Assembly (NCBI RefSeq): GCF_003384935.1
Contig: NZ_QTTQ01000010.1
Coordinates: 496,001 to 560,000, forward strand
Length of the DNA: 64,000 nucleotides
Source: Lutibacter oceani
GTDB lineage: Bacteria > Bacteroidota > Bacteroidia > Flavobacteriales > Flavobacteriaceae
Reading direction: 5' to 3'
The notes below the pieces were generated by a model. It searched no databases and was not told the DNA's origin. It saw nothing but the letters and a program-made list of their open reading frames with translations. How positions within the stretch are numbered: position 1 is the first letter of the stretch; the number at the start of each line of letters is the position of its first letter. Shown here piece after piece: positions 35,845 through 44,816 of the stretch. Position numbers and translations under genes: made by a program.

Positions 35845-37413
35845 TTATATCAAAGGTAATTTAACTGTGAAAGTACTACCAACTCCTTTTTCACTTTCAA
35901 CAAAAATTTCACCTTGATGAATTTCGACTATTTTTTTAACATATGAAAGTCCTAAACCATGTCCTTTCACATTATGAATATTTCCTGTTTCTTCTCTATA
36001 AAACTTTTTGAAGACATTTTTTTGAACATTTTTATTCATTCCTATGCCCTTATCTTTTATTTTTAATATGATATATTTTGCCGTATTTTCGGTTATAATA
36101 TCAATTTTTGGAGCATTTTCCGAATATTTTATTGCATTATCAAGCATATTTACAATAATATTGGTAAGGTGAAATTGATTTCCCAAAATTTCTGTAAAAC
36201 CTGCTTTTAAATTCGTTTTTATATAACCTCCTTTATCACGTACTAATAATTCAACATGTGTTATTGCCTCCTCTATAATTTCATGAACATCAACTGCTTC
36301 CTTACTTACATCTAACTGATTCTTTTCTAACTTAGAGATTCTGAGCACATTTTCAACTTGTGCGTGCATGCGCTTATTTTCATCACGAATCATTTTTACA
36401 TAACGTATTACTTTTTCTTGATCTCCAATTATTTTTGGATTTTTAATTGCATCTAAAGCTAAATTAATAGTTGCAATGGGCGTTTTAAATTCGTGCGTCA
36501 TATTATTTATAAAATCTGTTTTTATTTCAGAAATCTGCTTTTGTTTAATTAACTGATATAAAGCAGTTACAAATGCCAAAATTATAATTAGAATAAAAAA
36601 TGCTGACAATACTAATATTTTAAATATTGATGATAATATAAAATCCTTTTTTGAAGGAAACGTTACAAATAATTGATAATCACTTTTACCTTCAGCATCT
36701 GCAAACATAGGAACCATATAACTTTTACCAGCTTCTTTTCTAAAATAACCAGATTTTACCTGAGTTGCTAATCCGTTACTATAAATTCCATATTTAAAAT
36801 CGGTATCAATTCCTTTACTTTTAAGTTCTCGATCTAACCTGTATGTTATTTCTCTATTACTAACTCTTTGATGAACTGGCATTTTACTTCTTGAAACATC
36901 AAAAGATTGTACTAAAAGTGATTTTTCAGCTTCTTTTAACCTACCCATTTTAGTAATACGTTCTTCGGGTAAGTTATCTTTTCCAAATACCTCATCTAAT
37001 ACATTGTTTTCAACAATAGATATTTCCTCTTTGCTAAATATTTCCCTAAAATTTATAGAATCATTGTCAAAGAACTCTGCTGGTACCTTATAATTTTGTT
37101 CAATTATACTTTGAGAATACGTAAAACGCTCATTATTAATGGTATCAATTTTTTCAAAAATAAAATTTCTAACATCAGATCCTTTTACTAAATCACCTTC
37201 TTTATAATTAGCTGCATATTTTTCATAAAATTCATCAAACTCACGCTGTCTTATATCTTCTGATACTTTTGCTAAGGCAAACCTAACATTAGATGTAAAT
37301 TGCTGCTCTGTAATTTGTATGGTATTTTTTATCCAAAAAACCTGCACTGTAATAATACCTATCAGCGAAATACTCATTAAAATGATGATAAGTAGAAATA
37401 TCCTCTTTCTCAT
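35845..37413 (-). CDS. Membrane sensor histidine kinase
   Basis: The 522-aa protein has two membrane helices (about 6-28 and 262-288) enclosing a large periplasmic sensor region of about 230 residues, then a HisKA domain with phospho-acceptor H307 (NNMTHEFKTPIATI) and a HATPase domain with the N-box (NMLDNAIKYS), G1 (KDKGIGMN) and G2 (GHGLGLSYV). No HAMP domain is evident. It phosphorylates the response regulator encoded downstream. The stimulus is unknown; the periplasmic part is rich in charged residues and not a recognisable PAS or CACHE domain. Its -7 motif lies 4 bp before the ATG. Confidence 0.95.
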   Translation of the reverse strand: MRKRIFLLIIILMSISLIGIITVQVFWIKNTIQITEQQFTSNVRFALAKVSEDIRQREFDEFYEKYAANYKEGDLVKGSDVRNFIFEKIDTINNERFTYSQSIIEQNYKVPAEFFDNDSINFREIFSKEEISIVENNVLDEVFGKDNLPEERITKMGRLKEAEKSLLVQSFDVSRSKMPVHQRVSNREITYRLDRELKSKGIDTDFKYGIYSNGLATQVKSGYFRKEAGKSYMVPMFADAEGKSDYQLFVTFPSKKDFILSSIFKILVLSAFFILIIILAFVTALYQLIKQKQISEIKTDFINNMTHEFKTPIATINLALDAIKNPKIIGDQEKVIRYVKMIRDENKRMHAQVENVLRISKLEKNQLDVSKEAVDVHEIIEEAITHVELLVRDKGGYIKTNLKAGFTEILGNQFHLTNIIVNMLDNAIKYSENAPKIDIITENTAKYIILKIKDKGIGMNKNVQKNVFKKFYREETGNIHNVKGHGLGLSYVKKIVEIHQGEIFVESEKGVGSTFTVKLPLI

Positions 37414-37417
37414 TGTT

Positions 37418-37425
37418 CAAAATTA
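37418..37425 (-). promoter_or_regulatory. Probable -7 promoter element (TAATTTTG) of the two-component operon
   Basis: Perfect TAnnTTTG on the minus strand, 4 bp before the kinase ATG, predicting a leaderless mRNA. Confidence 0.45.
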
Positions 37426-37505
37426 AACTTTTAACAGTAAAATTATCTTTATTTAACTTTAGTTAACAATATATACATTTTTTTAACACTATTTTAAGAA
37501 TATAT

Positions 37506-38093
37506 TTATTTTTTAGAGTGCTTCAAAAGAATATTGTAAACTGTTAATACTTGTTTTTCAGTAGTATTTAAAGTGTTATTTACAATTACAAAATGTGATT
37601 TTCTTATTTTTTCTTCGTCATTTAGTTGATGTTGAATTCTATCTAATACCTGACTTTTGGTTACACCATCTCTTTTTTTAACTCGGCGAATTCTATCTTC
37701 TAAATTTGCAGTTACTGTAATAACAAAATCGCATAATTTATTACTGCCACTTTCAAATAAAATTGCTGCTTCATAAATTATAAATTTAGCAGGTGATTTT
37801 TTTACAAAATTTTTAAAATCCTCACGAACTTTTGGATGCACAAGTGCATTTAATGCTGCTAATTTTTTTTTGTCCTTAAAAACTATTTCAGCAATATAAG
37901 TTTTATTTAATTCGTTGTTTTTATATGCTTCTTTACCAAAAAGGTTCGTTATATCCTGTACTAACGCTGCATTAGTGTTCATTAAATTTTTAGCCTTAAT
38001 ATCTGCCACATAAGTTTCAAAGCCAAGTTTTTTAAACATATTTAACACTGTAGATTTTCCACTACCAATTCCACCAGTTAAGCCTATAATCAT
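37506..38093 (-). CDS. coaE: Dephospho-CoA kinase
   Basis: CoaE phosphorylates dephospho-CoA at the 3'-hydroxyl, the last step of coenzyme A synthesis. The 195-aa sequence has the P-loop GLTGGIGSGKSTV at 4-16, the conserved AD in YVADIKAK, HPKVREDF, YEAAILFESG, and RVKKRDGV. Length is typical (about 200). It overlaps the ybbR-like gene by 4 bp and is the last gene of the nusB-DUF1573-yajC-ybbR-coaE run. No clear terminator hairpin follows before the kinase promoter. Confidence 0.95.
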   Translation of the reverse strand: MIIGLTGGIGSGKSTVLNMFKKLGFETYVADIKAKNLMNTNAALVQDITNLFGKEAYKNNELNKTYIAEIVFKDKKKLAALNALVHPKVREDFKNFVKKSPAKFIIYEAAILFESGSNKLCDFVITVTANLEDRIRRVKKRDGVTKSQVLDRIQHQLNDEEKIRKSHFVIVNNTLNTTEKQVLTVYNILLKHSKK

Positions 38094-39061
38094 TCTTTTT
38101 GTATTAAAAATTCTATTTGATTTGGAATAATTTTTAATGAAGAGATATATTCACTTTTTTGTTTGATTACTGGGGTTAAAAACTGAGTTGTAGAATCTTT
38201 TTCATACTGTTTATAATCAAAAATAATTAACAAACTATTGTCGTTTATTTTATTAAAATGTGTTATACTCGCTTGGTATACAACTTCTATTTGCTTAGGA
38301 AAAGGATTTACTTTAACACCATCGGGCTCGTTTATAATTGAAACTGGTATTGTAAACTTCCCTTCAGTAAATTTATCAACCTTACCTGTTATTCTCACCT
38401 TATTACTTGAAAATATTAAGTTTTTACTTTTTTTAGGAATTATTAAATCCAACTCACTATCAATACTTTCATAAATATCATTCAGTTTTAATAAAACCGT
38501 TGAAATTTCTTTAATTGAATCTATGTACTTTTCGGATCCTGTAATAATAATAGAATCTGGAAGCACACTTAATTTTTCAATAAAATTATATCCCAACTTA
38601 AACTTAATCTCAGTTTTAGGAACAACTGGAACTTTTTTTGAAACGTTTTTTCCAATTTCAATAAAAATAGTGTCTTTTAAAATACTTAATATTTCAGTTT
38701 CACCAACTAATTTAGTGTTTAAATTAGAGAGTTGTGAATTTGGTAAAAGGTAGTATAAATCGCCTTTTTTTGATAAATTATTTAAATTAAAACTAACTTT
38801 TGGTGCTTTAAATTTATATTTTAATAAATTAAAACCTGGGGCTTTAATTGCCACATCAAGCTTAGCAACCGGTTTTGTTTGCAATAATTTATCATTAGGC
38901 AAATTTTTATATTCCACATTAAAAACTGTTGAACTTGTATATGTTTTAGACAATTCTATTAACAACCATATTATTGATGTTAATACCAAAAAAAATAAAA
39001 AAACCTTAAATTTGCGGTTATTTTTTATGGATATACCTGAAGTGCTTACAACTGTTTTCAT
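38090..39061 (-). CDS. YbbR-domain membrane-anchored protein
   Basis: The 323-aa form from 39061 (MKTVVSTSGIS) is chosen over an in-frame ATG at 39088. One membrane helix near residues 20-37 anchors a periplasmic part containing YbbR-type beta domains (LPVSIINEPDGVKVNP-like; VPVVPKTEIKFKLGYNF; PDSIIITGSEKYIDSI). YbbR proteins regulate c-di-AMP synthase in Firmicutes (CdaR), but in Bacteroidota this gene lies in the nusB-yajC-coaE group and its role is unknown. Overlap with coaE is 4 bp. Confidence 0.8.
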   Translation of the reverse strand: MKTVVSTSGISIKNNRKFKVFLFFLVLTSIIWLLIELSKTYTSSTVFNVEYKNLPNDKLLQTKPVAKLDVAIKAPGFNLLKYKFKAPKVSFNLNNLSKKGDLYYLLPNSQLSNLNTKLVGETEILSILKDTIFIEIGKNVSKKVPVVPKTEIKFKLGYNFIEKLSVLPDSIIITGSEKYIDSIKEISTVLLKLNDIYESIDSELDLIIPKKSKNLIFSSNKVRITGKVDKFTEGKFTIPVSIINEPDGVKVNPFPKQIEVVYQASITHFNKINDNSLLIIFDYKQYEKDSTTQFLTPVIKQKSEYISSLKIIPNQIEFLIQKE

Positions 39062-39089
39062 TACTTGAAATAAAAAATAAATATACAAA

Positions 39090-39115
39090 AAAAGTGAGCC
39101 TTTCAGCTCACTTTT
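39090..39115 (-). terminator. Hairpin terminator after yajC
   Basis: Ten-bp stem AAAAGTGAGC / GCTCACTTTT with a 6-nt loop. It lies between yajC and the ybbR-like gene, so it may only attenuate read-through into ybbR-coaE. Confidence 0.7.
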
Positions 39116-39134
39116 ATAGATATGAAATCTTAAA

Positions 39135-39458
39135 TTATTTTTTATCAGCTGGAGCTGAATATTTTTTACTTAAATCCATTGAAATAGCTGAACGCTCAAA
39201 TTTTATTTTACCAGCACCTGTTTCAACAATTACGGTATTATCGCTATCCACAATATCAACAATTTTTCCGTGAATACCACTTGAAGTAACTATTTTATTG
39301 CCTTTTGCAATAGAGCTTTGAAACGCTTTTTCATTTTTTGCTTTTTTCATTTGTGGTCTAATCATAAAAAAATAGATAACCACAAACATTAACAAAAATG
39401 GTAACATACTTGTTAATGAACTTCCTCCTCCTGTTTGTAATAAAATTGTTGTATACAT
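39135..39458 (-). CDS. yajC: Preprotein translocase subunit YajC
   Basis: The 107-aa protein has one N-terminal membrane helix (about 14-34; MLPFLLMFVVIYFFMIRPQMK) ending in the family-defining FMIRPQ motif, followed by a cytosolic YajC domain (GNKIVTSSGIHGKIVDIVDSDNTVIVE). It is an accessory part of the SecDF-YajC complex of the Sec translocon. In Bacteroidota the gene commonly lies in this nusB-DUF1573-yajC context and not beside secDF, as here. Confidence 0.95.
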   Translation of the reverse strand: MYTTILLQTGGGSSLTSMLPFLLMFVVIYFFMIRPQMKKAKNEKAFQSSIAKGNKIVTSSGIHGKIVDIVDSDNTVIVETGAGKIKFERSAISMDLSKKYSAPADKK

Positions 39459-39486
39459 TTTTTAATTTGTGTTTTTTATAAAATTT

Positions 39487-39939
39487 TTAACTTTTTTTAA
39501 CTACTGTTCCTTTAATTCTAATAGTTTCTGTAACTTTTTCTGAATTGGTTTGTAAAGTTATAGATTTACTTTGTTTACCTACTCTTCCTCTTGAGTTAAA
39601 TGTAAACTTTAACGGTGCAGACTCACCTGGTTTAATAGCTTCTTTTGGCCATTCTGGCACTGTACAACCACAAGTTGCTTTAGCACTTGTAATTATTAAA
39701 TCTACTTTTCCTTTGTTAATAATTTCAAAAGAACCTTCTACTAACTCACCTTCAGTTACTTCTCCAAAATCGTATTCTCTTTTATCAAAATCAATAATTG
39801 CAGATCCTAAACCAATAACTGCATCTCTTTCTTTAGCTGTTTCTAAGTTAGATGTGTTAATTTTTGAAGTTGCTTTTTCCTTACAAGAAAATAGCGCAAC
39901 ACTTAACATTAAAACATAAACAATTGTAAAATTTTTCAT
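39487..39939 (-). CDS. DUF1573 lipoprotein
   Basis: The 150-aa product is a lipoprotein (lipobox LFSC, lipidated C19) with one DUF1573 domain: YDFGEVTEGELVEGSFEI, the signature ATCGCTVPEWP with C90 and C92, and GRVGKQSKSITLQTNS. It is a paralogue of the secreted protein encoded at 12716-13165, differing by lipid anchoring. Function is unknown. It is located between nusB and yajC, 29 bp after nusB, in an arrangement that appears conserved in Flavobacteriia. Confidence 0.87.
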   Translation of the reverse strand: MKNFTIVYVLMLSVALFSCKEKATSKINTSNLETAKERDAVIGLGSAIIDFDKREYDFGEVTEGELVEGSFEIINKGKVDLIITSAKATCGCTVPEWPKEAIKPGESAPLKFTFNSRGRVGKQSKSITLQTNSEKVTETIRIKGTVVKKS

Positions 39940-39968
39940 AATATGTAAGTTTTTGTAAAAATATAAAA

Positions 39969-40907
39969 TTATAATAATCCTCTTCCTATTTTATTAATTC
40001 TTTTTGAAGCAGTAAAATCTTTTAAAATTTTATCTAACACTCCATTTATAAAGAAACTACTTTTGTGTGTTGAATAATCTTTTGAAATTTCAATATATTC
40101 GTTTATGGTAACCCTTGATGGTATTGATGGGAATTTTAAGAATTCACAAATTGCCATTTTAATTAAAATCATATCAATATCTGCAATTCGCTCTGCATCC
40201 CAATTTGGTGTTTTATCTTTTACATCCTTTTCAAATTCAGTATGATTTAAAATAACTTTTCTAAATAAATCAACTACAAACTTTTTATCATCATCATCTT
40301 TATATAACAATCCTAAAGTAAAAGGCTTATTAATTTTCATTTGATTGATAGATTTTAAAACCCACGTATTTACAAACGGAATATCATCTACCCAGCTAAT
40401 ATTTTTATCTTCAAAATAATCGGCCAATTTATCATTTGGAGCAATAACTTCTTTAAATAAAGCTGCAATAAATTCTTTATCTTCTTGAAATGAAGATAAT
40501 GTAGATTTCATATATGTTTTATATAGCGGAGATTCTTTGGTTACCCTCCAAATTTCTTTTACATACTCATCATCTAAAATCCAGTAATTCAATTTATTTT
40601 CCTCTAAATAGTTATTTAAAGAAACACTATCTTCCAATAGTTTAAAAATTGCATTATCAATAAATTTGGTATTTGGGTTTAACTCTTCTGAAGTTGCTAA
40701 ATACTTTTTTTGAGAAATTTTAATATGGTTTTTTTCCATATTTTTTACTTCAACAAATAGACGCAATACCAAGACGTACAAATCAAACATTTTATCTATA
40801 CTAGCATATAGAAATTTTTCTTCCTTATCAAGGATATCACTTTTAGATTGAAGCATTGCATAAACAGATTGCATTACCTTTACTCTAATATGTCTTCTAT
40901 TTATCAT
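39969..40907 (-). CDS. nusB: Transcription antitermination factor NusB, long bacteroidetal form
   Basis: NusB with NusE (S10) binds boxA and supports antitermination of rRNA operons. The 312-aa length is more than double that of E. coli NusB (139 aa). The extra part is N-terminal and middle; the conserved NusB core is in the last about 130 residues (NWDAERIADIDMILIKMAICEFLKFPSIPSRVTINEYIEISKDYS). The N-terminus RRHIRVKVMQSVYAM is also NusB-like, so the extension is an insertion between the start and the core. This form is typical of the phylum. First gene of the nusB-coaE run. Confidence 0.92.
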   Translation of the reverse strand: MINRRHIRVKVMQSVYAMLQSKSDILDKEEKFLYASIDKMFDLYVLVLRLFVEVKNMEKNHIKISQKKYLATSEELNPNTKFIDNAIFKLLEDSVSLNNYLEENKLNYWILDDEYVKEIWRVTKESPLYKTYMKSTLSSFQEDKEFIAALFKEVIAPNDKLADYFEDKNISWVDDIPFVNTWVLKSINQMKINKPFTLGLLYKDDDDKKFVVDLFRKVILNHTEFEKDVKDKTPNWDAERIADIDMILIKMAICEFLKFPSIPSRVTINEYIEISKDYSTHKSSFFINGVLDKILKDFTASKRINKIGRGLL

Positions 40908-40942
40908 TTAAAGAACTTTAAACATTTATTGTTTTAAAAGCG

Positions 40943-40950
40943 CAAAAATA
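40943..40950 (-). promoter_or_regulatory. Probable -7 promoter element (TATTTTTG) of the nusB run
   Basis: Perfect TAnnTTTG on the minus strand, 35 bp before the nusB start. Confidence 0.4.
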
Positions 40951-41080
40951 CTATTATTTTTTTGAAAAATAATTTGTTTTTGTTTTTTTATTCAAAGTTA
41001 ATTGTATCTTAAAATTACTTCAATAAATTAATATTCATGTATATTCGTACATTAAAATTGAAATGCCGTTTTTTCCCTTT

Positions 41081-42835
41081 ATGAAAGCCTTAAAATATTT
41101 AAATAAATACTTTTCAAAATACAAATATCGTCTCTTAATAGGAATATTTATTACGTTTTGCTCCAAATATTTAGCACTTCAAATTCCTCAACTTATCAGC
41201 AAATCTTTAGATGCTGCACAAGATTATAAAAATGGAATTATTACTGATTTAACAATTGTTAAATCTGATTTATTAAACAATATTTTATTAATTATTGGTG
41301 CCGCTTTACTCTCAGGTTTTTTTACTTTTTTAATGCGACAAACAATAATTGTAACTTCTAGGCTTATTGAGTTTGATTTAAAAAATGAAATTTATCAACA
41401 ATACCAACGTTTGTCTTTAAATTTTTACAAAAAAAATAAGACAGGAGATTTAATGAATAGAATTAGTGAAGATGTAAGTAAGGTACGTATGTACTTTGGG
41501 CCAGCCATTATGTACACTATGAATATGCTGGTACTTTTTATTGTTGCAATTATAAAAATGTATAATATTGATACTACTTTAACAAATTATACACTTTTAC
41601 CACTACCTGTTTTATCAATTTCAATTTATCTTTTAAGTAGAGTTATAAATAAACGAAGTATGATTGTTCAACAGTATTTATCAAAACTTACTGCAAATGC
41701 GCAAGAAACTTTTTCGGGAATTAGTATTTTAAAATCTTACGGAATTGAAAAAAATGCAATAGTTGAATTTGGGAATCTTTCAGAAACTTCAAAAGAAAAA
41801 AATATTGATTTATTTAAAGCCCAGGCATTGTTTTTTCCATTAATGATTCTATTAATAGGCTTAAGTAATATTTTAGTAATTTACATTGGAGGACTTAGAT
41901 ATATTGCTGGTGAAATTTCCATTGGTGTTATTGCTGAATTTATAATGTATGTAAATATGTTAACTTGGCCAGTTGCTGTTGTTGGTTGGGTTACATCCAT
42001 TGTTCAACAAGCTGAAGCCTCCCAGGAACGTATTAACGAATTTTTAAAACACGAACCTGAAATTAAAAATTTAATTGAAACCCCTTCAACCATACATGGA
42101 GCCATTGAATTTAAAAATGTGACTTTTACGTATGATGACACTAACATTACAGCACTAAAAAATTTAAGTTTTAAAATAAAACAAGGTGAAACTTTAGCCA
42201 TTTTAGGTAATACTGGTTCTGGAAAATCAACAATACTTAATTTAATTGCCCGGTTGTATGATGTAGATTCTGGCGAAGTATTAATTGATGGAAAAAATAT
42301 AAAAAGTATAAATTTAGATGATTTAAGACAAAGCATTGGTTTTGTACCTCAAGAAGCATTCTTATTTTCCGATACCATAAAAAACAATATAAAATTTGGA
42401 GATGATAATGCGTCTGATGACAAAATTGTACAAGCTGCAAAAGATGCATATATTCATCATAATATTATTGACTTTAATAAAGGTTACGACACGTATGTAG
42501 GTGAACGAGGTGTTACATTATCTGGTGGTCAAAAACAACGAATTTCTATAGCACGCGCTTTAATTAAAGAACCTAAAATATTAATTTTTGATGATTGTTT
42601 GTCTGCTGTTGATACTGAAACCGAAGAAATTATTTTAAATAATTTATATAAAGTAAGTCTTAATAAAACCACAATAATAGTAAGCCATAGGGTGTCATCT
42701 GTTAAAAATGCTGATAAAATTATAGTTATTGAAAATGGAACAATTATACAACAAGGTTCACACAATGAGCTAGTTAATAAACCCGGATATTACAAAGAAT
42801 TATACAATCAACAACTTTTAGAAAAAGAATTATAA
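41081..42835 (+). CDS. MsbA-type ABC exporter (fused permease and ATPase)
   Basis: The 584-aa half-transporter has an N-terminal six-helix exporter domain (about 15-315) and an ATPase domain with Walker A GNTGSGKS (376-383), signature LSGGQ (480-484) and Walker B ILIFDD (D504, D505). The usual catalytic Glu after Walker B is Asp (FDDCLSAVD), as in the degenerate partner of some heterodimeric exporters. No second half-transporter gene is nearby. The start at 41081 (MKALKYLNKYF) is preferred to 41063. Substrate unknown; lipids or drugs are family-typical. Confidence 0.9.
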   Translation: MKALKYLNKYFSKYKYRLLIGIFITFCSKYLALQIPQLISKSLDAAQDYKNGIITDLTIVKSDLLNNILLIIGAALLSGFFTFLMRQTIIVTSRLIEFDLKNEIYQQYQRLSLNFYKKNKTGDLMNRISEDVSKVRMYFGPAIMYTMNMLVLFIVAIIKMYNIDTTLTNYTLLPLPVLSISIYLLSRVINKRSMIVQQYLSKLTANAQETFSGISILKSYGIEKNAIVEFGNLSETSKEKNIDLFKAQALFFPLMILLIGLSNILVIYIGGLRYIAGEISIGVIAEFIMYVNMLTWPVAVVGWVTSIVQQAEASQERINEFLKHEPEIKNLIETPSTIHGAIEFKNVTFTYDDTNITALKNLSFKIKQGETLAILGNTGSGKSTILNLIARLYDVDSGEVLIDGKNIKSINLDDLRQSIGFVPQEAFLFSDTIKNNIKFGDDNASDDKIVQAAKDAYIHHNIIDFNKGYDTYVGERGVTLSGGQKQRISIARALIKEPKILIFDDCLSAVDTETEEIILNNLYKVSLNKTTIIVSHRVSSVKNADKIIVIENGTIIQQGSHNELVNKPGYYKELYNQQLLEKEL

Positions 42836-42863
42836 AAATTACGTTTTAAGTAAATTAATTTTA

Positions 42864-42871
42864 TAGATTTG
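42864..42871 (+). promoter_or_regulatory. Probable -7 promoter element (TAGATTTG) of the PUR-like gene
   Basis: Perfect TAnnTTTG match, 44 bp before the ATG at 42916. Confidence 0.4.
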
Positions 42872-42915
42872 TGTAGAAATCTAAAAAAAAGATTAATAAA
42901 AATAGAAAGTTAATT

Positions 42916-43284
42916 ATGAGTGACAAAGAACATTTAGAACAAGAGGAGATATTCTCTCAGGTTCTTAGAGCAGGAAGAAGAACTTACTTTTTTGATGTAA
43001 GAGCTACAAAAGCTGACGATTATTACTTGACTGTAACTGAGAGTAAAAAATTTACACATGACGATGGATCTTTCCATTACAAAAAACACAAAATTTATTT
43101 ATACAAAGAAGATTTTGCAGAATTTAATGAAATGTTAAAAGCTGCTACTGATTACATTTTAGATGAAAAAGGTGAAGAAGTTATATCTGAACGTCACCAA
43201 AAAGACTTTAAAAAACCATCAGAATTAAATGAAGAAACTTCTGGATCTGAAAGTTTCACTGATTTAAATTTTGAAGATATTTAA
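42916..43284 (+). CDS. PUR-family nucleic-acid-binding protein (DUF3276)
   Basis: The 122-aa protein is a DUF3276 member, a bacterial PUR-alpha-like fold: IFSQVLRAGRRTYFFDVRATKADDYYLTVTESKKF, then HKIYLYKEDFAEFNEMLKAATDYI, and an acidic tail from about 95. PUR domains bind single-stranded purine-rich DNA or RNA. Members are small, abundant cytosolic proteins in Bacteroidota and spirochaetes; a gene-regulatory role is inferred. The gene is monocistronic with its own terminator. Confidence 0.88.
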   Translation: MSDKEHLEQEEIFSQVLRAGRRTYFFDVRATKADDYYLTVTESKKFTHDDGSFHYKKHKIYLYKEDFAEFNEMLKAATDYILDEKGEEVISERHQKDFKKPSELNEETSGSESFTDLNFEDI

Positions 43285-43302
43285 TAGTAATTTTTACTAT
43301 TT

Positions 43303-43330
43303 AAAAGCACCTCAATTGAGGTGCTTTTTT
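43303..43330 (+). terminator. Terminator of the PUR-like gene
   Basis: Perfect palindromic stem (AAAAGCACCTCAATTGAGGTGCTTTT) followed by further T residues. Strong on the plus strand and also usable on the minus strand. Confidence 0.85.
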
Positions 43331-43350
43331 TATATTAATTATTGAGCATA

Positions 43351-43378
43351 AAAAAACCGACTTAAAGTCGGTTTTTTT
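43351..43378 (-). terminator. Terminator of sucC
   Basis: Stem CCGACT / AGTCGG with a TAA loop, flanked by six or more A and T. It stands beside the separate PUR-gene hairpin, so each convergent gene has its own. Confidence 0.8.
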
Positions 43379-43402
43379 ATGCTATATTATTTAACTTAAA
43401 GT

Positions 43403-44596
43403 TTAAGCTAGAACTTGTTGAACTTTATCTGCGGCTTCTTGAAACTCAGTAGCAGAAATTACATCTAAACCACTATCATCAATTAACTGCTTAGCTTCAA
43501 TTGCATTTGTACCTTGTAACCTAACAATAATAGGAACTTTAATTGCATCTCCCATATTTTTGTATGCATCAATTACACCTTGTGCAACTCTATCACAACG
43601 CACAATACCACCAAATATATTTACTAAAATAGCCTTTACATTAGGATCTTTTAAAATAATTCTAAAAGCAGTTTCAACCCTTTTAGCATCTGCTGTACCG
43701 CCAACATCTAAAAAGTTAGCAGGTTCTCCACCAGATTGTTTAATTAAATCCATTGTACTCATAGCCAAACCAGCACCATTCACCATACAACCTACATTTC
43801 CATCTAAATCTACATAATTTAAACCAGCAGCATTTGCTTCCACTTCAATTTCATTTTCTTCACGTAAATCTCTTAAAACTGCCAAATCTTTATGCCTAAA
43901 TAAAGCATTATCATCTAAAGTAACTTTAGAATCTACTGCTAATATTTTATCATCAGAAGTTTTTAATACTGGGTTAATTTCAAATAATGATGCGTCTGAT
44001 TTTACAAAAGCAGTATATAAAGAAGTAACAAATTTTATCATTTCTTTTAAGGCTCCACCTGACAATCCTAAATTAAAAGCAACTTTTCGCGCTTGAAAAG
44101 GTAGTAACCCTAATAAAGGATCAATATCTTCTGTAAAGATTAAATGTGGTGTTTTTTCCGCAACAGCTTCAATATCCATACCACCTTCAGTAGAATACAT
44201 AATCATATTTCTACCAGTACTTCTGTTTAAAAGCACAGACATATAATATTCATCCGGTTCATTGGCTCCTGGATAATATACATCTTCAGCAATTAATACT
44301 TGACTTACTTTTTTTCCTTGAGGAGGTGTTTGAGGCGTTTTTAGCATCATTCCAATAATATCTTCTGAAATACTTTCTACTTCAGCCAAACTTTTTGCAA
44401 GCTTCACTCCACCACCTTTACCACGACCACCTGCGTGAATTTGAGCTTTTACAACCCACCAACCCGTTCCGGTTTCTGTTGCTAATTGTTTAGCAGCCTC
44501 AACTGCTTTTTTATGGTTATCGGCAACAATTCCACGTTGAATTCTTACTCCAAAACTATTTAATAATTCTTTTCCTTGATATTCGTGTAAATTCAT
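43403..44596 (-). CDS. sucC: Succinyl-CoA synthetase subunit beta (ADP-forming)
   Basis: SucC and SucD convert succinyl-CoA to succinate with formation of ATP or GTP in the TCA cycle. The 397-aa sequence has the ATP-grasp features MNLHEYQGKELL at the N-terminus, KAQIHAGGRGKGGGVK, the FEINPVLKTSD loop with metal-binding residues, NGAGLAMSTMD, and FLDVGGTADAKRV in the C-terminal CoA-ligase part. Length is typical (388-400). No sucD lies nearby, as is usual in Flavobacteriia. A TACATTTG -7 motif is 28 bp upstream. Confidence 0.97.
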   Translation of the reverse strand: MNLHEYQGKELLNSFGVRIQRGIVADNHKKAVEAAKQLATETGTGWWVVKAQIHAGGRGKGGGVKLAKSLAEVESISEDIIGMMLKTPQTPPQGKKVSQVLIAEDVYYPGANEPDEYYMSVLLNRSTGRNMIMYSTEGGMDIEAVAEKTPHLIFTEDIDPLLGLLPFQARKVAFNLGLSGGALKEMIKFVTSLYTAFVKSDASLFEINPVLKTSDDKILAVDSKVTLDDNALFRHKDLAVLRDLREENEIEVEANAAGLNYVDLDGNVGCMVNGAGLAMSTMDLIKQSGGEPANFLDVGGTADAKRVETAFRIILKDPNVKAILVNIFGGIVRCDRVAQGVIDAYKNMGDAIKVPIIVRLQGTNAIEAKQLIDDSGLDVISATEFQEAADKVQQVLA

Positions 44597-44624
44597 TAGA
44601 AATAATGGTTTTAAAAAATATATA

Positions 44625-44632
44625 CAAATGTA
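44625..44632 (-). promoter_or_regulatory. Probable -7 promoter element (TACATTTG) of sucC
   Basis: Perfect TAnnTTTG on the minus strand, 28 bp before the sucC ATG. The rest of the 220-bp divergent gap to 44817 shows no gene. Confidence 0.45.
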
Positions 44633-44816
44633 ATAATCTAAAACTTAAATTTTAGTTTCAACCAAAAAAAGATTGTAACAAATATATTTTTTTGAAGTCT
44701 TTATCATATTTAACAATTAAAACAGATTTTATTATTAACATTTATTTAAGAACGTTTAGAAAATATGTTAAATATTTTAGCATTATATTTTTTGGACAAT
44801 CAAACTATTTCATTTC

